This document shows, one piece after another, positions 52,895-54,452 of a stretch of 54,452 nt of DNA. Under the pieces are notes generated by a model. That model was not told the origin of the DNA, searched no databases, and worked only from the letters and a program-made list of their open reading frames with translations. This stretch comes from a bacterium (GTDB taxonomy: Bacteria > SZUA-79 > Acidulodesulfobacterales > Acidulodesulfobacteraceae): NCBI GenBank assembly GCA_021784835.1, contig JAJYHI010000134.1, positions 1 to 54,452 of the forward strand. Direction: 5' to 3'. The translations under genes were made by a program, and so were the position numbers. Numbering within the stretch: the first letter of the stretch is position 1; every line of letters begins with the position of its first letter.

Positions 52895-53935
52895 TTATAT
52901 AATTTCGCTTAAAAATTCGGCCATAAAATCTATTATGGGTATAACATAGGAATAGTTCATCCTTAAAGGCCCTATTATTCCTATCGACCCTTTAAGCATA
53001 TTATTTTCGCTGAAATACGGCGCCGTTATCAGAGACAATCCCATAATTTCAGACCACTCACTGTCCGAGCCGATGAATATCTGTTTTGTTTTGCAGTTTT
53101 TCGTGAGGCCGAGCAATTTTATTATCGTTTTTTTATCGGAAATAGTCTTTATCAGAAATTTTATCTGTTCGTTGTTTGAAAATTCGGGCTCTTCCAGCAA
53201 GTTAGACTCGGGGCCTACATATAAGCAGTTTTCGTATTCATTTTTGGAATTTTTCCCGCAAAATACGGCGCTGTTTAATATCGAATAAAAATTTTCTTTA
53301 TCGTTGCGGATTTCCTTGACTATGATATCTTTAAGATTATCCAGCGTGCAGTTTTCTTCTTCTATAATACGATTTAATTTATCCGAGTATTTATTCAGTT
53401 CGGTCTGTTTAATGTCTTTGCCGGAATAAAAAGATTTATTTTCCGTGATGCCGTTTTTGAATACTATAATTGCAAGTATATTATTCGACCTTATCCTTAC
53501 AAACTTTATATGCAAAAGATAAACGTTTCCCGTATCGGGAGCAAGCACTACCCCGGCGTAATGGGATAAATCGGACAGAGATATGGAAGTCTGATTTAAT
53601 ATATCGTTTAAGTTTCTGCTTGCCGAATCGAACCTTTTTTTTATGTTTTCTTTCTGCTTCTGCGTAATTTTTTCGGTTTTCATTAGTCCGCTTATATAAA
53701 ACCTGTAGCCTTTTGCCGTAGGAACCCTTCCGGCCGAAAAATGAGGCTGATAAATATACCCTTCTTCTTCCAGCAGAGCCATTATATTTCTTATAGAGGC
53801 GGAACTTAAATTTATAGCGTAATTTTCCGCTATAAATTTAGAACCTACGGGGCTTGCCGTTCCGAAATATCCTTCTATTATCCTCAATAGGATTTCCCTG
53901 CTCCTTTCATTTAAATCGTTATATTTTTCTTCCAT
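52895..53935 (-). CDS. hrcA: Heat-inducible transcription repressor HrcA
   Basis: 346 residues. N-terminal winged helix 'RSREILLRIIEGYFGTASPV' and 'SSASIRNIMALLEEEGYI' followed by the GAF-like and insertion domains of HrcA, ending 'GIIGPLRMNYSYVIPIIDFM'. It binds CIRCE operators and represses chaperone genes. A CIRCE lies 67 bp upstream of its own start, so it is autoregulated. Confidence 0.96.
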   Translation of the reverse strand: MEEKYNDLNERSREILLRIIEGYFGTASPVGSKFIAENYAINLSSASIRNIMALLEEEGYIYQPHFSAGRVPTAKGYRFYISGLMKTEKITQKQKENIKKRFDSASRNLNDILNQTSISLSDLSHYAGVVLAPDTGNVYLLHIKFVRIRSNNILAIIVFKNGITENKSFYSGKDIKQTELNKYSDKLNRIIEEENCTLDNLKDIIVKEIRNDKENFYSILNSAVFCGKNSKNEYENCLYVGPESNLLEEPEFSNNEQIKFLIKTISDKKTIIKLLGLTKNCKTKQIFIGSDSEWSEIMGLSLITAPYFSENNMLKGSIGIIGPLRMNYSYVIPIIDFMAEFLSEII

Positions 53936-54001
53936 TTTAATCGTTATTCTGTTATTCTATAGCCTTTTATTTTTAATCCTGCGCGTTTTATCCGCCGCAT
54001 T

Positions 54002-54028
54002 TTAGCACTTAAACATCACGAGTGCTAA
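54002..54028. promoter_or_regulatory. CIRCE operator
   Basis: TTAGCACTT-N9-GAGTGCTAA, matching the CIRCE consensus TTAGCACTC-N9-GAGTGCTAA with one mismatch at the inner end of the left arm. It overlaps the expected transcription start of hrcA. Confidence 0.93.
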
Positions 54029-54033
54029 ATATA

Positions 54034-54062
54034 ATTTAATCAATATTTTTAAATTTTGTCAA
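54034..54062 (-). promoter_or_regulatory. Probable sigma-70 promoter of hrcA
   Basis: On the minus strand, TTGACA (54062-54057), a 17-nt spacer and TTAAAT (54039-54034), directly upstream of CIRCE. The -35 is perfect and the -10 weak; the next alignment (TAAATT, 18-nt spacer) is also possible. Confidence 0.6.
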
Positions 54063-54110
54063 GATTAAACTAATAGATTAACTAACGCCAAAAATTGCCA
54101 TAAAATTGCC

Positions 54111-54278
54111 GGTAGAAATCTATAAAACTGCTTCAATATATTATAGGCGCCGTATTCCCGCTTACCCACTAACGGCGTCCGCCGGGCGGAAATTTAAATT
54201 TTGCGTTCGTCGTTCCCGCATAGGCGGATATTTTTTAAAGCCTTAGGTATCCGGGCGGTTCGTCCGGAAAAGAAATTT
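54111..54278. repeat. 168-bp dispersed repeat, copy 2
   Basis: Gapless match to 15731-15898 with three mismatches. This copy lies between the hrcA promoter and an IS terminus, ~175 bp from the hrcA start. Confidence 0.85.
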
Positions 54279-54295
54279 CTAAATCGAGATTAGGG

Positions 54296-54452
54296 GTCAA
54301 CTTTTTGCTGTCGTCAACTTTTTGCTGTTGTCAACTTTTAATTTGTCTATTGAATTTAACTTTTAATTTGTCATAATATCCAGTTTATTATTATTTACTT
54401 TAAAAATATCTAATCTGCTCTAATTGCAATCAACTTTCACCACCCCCTTTGC
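54296..54452. mobile_element. Terminus of an insertion sequence running off the right edge
   Basis: A 17-bp unit GTCAACTTTTTGCTGTC is tandemly duplicated (54296-54329), followed by GTTGTCAACTTTTAATTTG and a second AACTTTTAATTTGTC block. From 54327 on it is almost identical to 5023-5097, the left end of the miniature element. The end with several transposase-box-like repeats is IS21-like (inference); its transposase genes would lie outside the window. Confidence 0.65.

Overview
The window is about 54 kb of AT-rich DNA from a Gram-negative, probably anaerobic or microaerophilic bacterium. The signs are a proteobacterial-type DnaK/GrpE/DnaJ/HrcA set with a CIRCE operator, a sigma-54 promoter in front of a type IV pilin gene, an FprA-type flavodiiron protein, a pyruvoyl arginine decarboxylase and a large lipopolysaccharide/exopolysaccharide-type glycan locus. 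A deltaproteobacteria-like lineage (for example the Acidulodesulfobacterales / Sva0485 group) would fit, but this is a guess from gene content, not a placement.

Layout. 1-4.8 kb: the N-terminal part of a PAS/GAF sensor that runs off the left edge, a heme-copper-oxidase-like membrane protein, a MIP18/DUF59 Fe-S assembly protein and a phosphoribosyltransferase. 4.8-7.5 kb: a scrap region with a 133-bp IS-derived miniature element flanked by 18-bp direct repeats, tRNA-Lys(CTT), a decayed ORF, a small membrane protein, an intact MNT-type nucleotidyltransferase followed by a twice-frameshifted HEPN partner, and a fragment of a beta-propeller gene. 7.5-15.5 kb: a YgjP-type metallopeptidase, a FemAB/BioF2-like acetyltransferase, a 1332-residue GGDEF-EAL protein and the flavodiiron protein.

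16.1-43.2 kb: a long glycan locus, nearly all on the minus strand. It holds a complete UDP-ManNAc(3NAc)A-type pathway (WbpA, WbpB, WbpD, WbpE and WbpI homologues), an AsnB-like amidotransferase, a Wzx flippase, about ten glycosyltransferases (one fused to a methyltransferase), a radical SAM/B12 protein, two multi-membrane-span GT-C-like proteins and a YbhN-like transporter. Two type IV pilin genes lie inside the locus on either side of one of the GT-C-like proteins, which suggests that glycan synthesis and pilus modification are linked.

43.3-46.2 kb: a polyamine operon (HIT protein, spermidine synthase, agmatinase, pyruvoyl arginine decarboxylase) without an SpeD. 46.3-48.4 kb: a soluble PAS histidine kinase, a zinc-ribbon membrane protein and a DciA/DUF721 protein. 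48.4-54.1 kb: the hrcA-grpE-dnaK-dnaJ heat-shock cluster behind a CIRCE-overlapped promoter. The right edge carries the second copy of a 168-bp dispersed repeat (first copy at 15.7 kb) and the terminus of an insertion sequence that continues out of the window.

Two unexplained features recur. Many intergenic spaces contain exact two-copy tandem duplications of 9-17 bp, and two genes with clear family N-termini have no ATG/GTG/TTG start in the right place, only ATC or ATA codons behind Shine-Dalgarno-like sequence.
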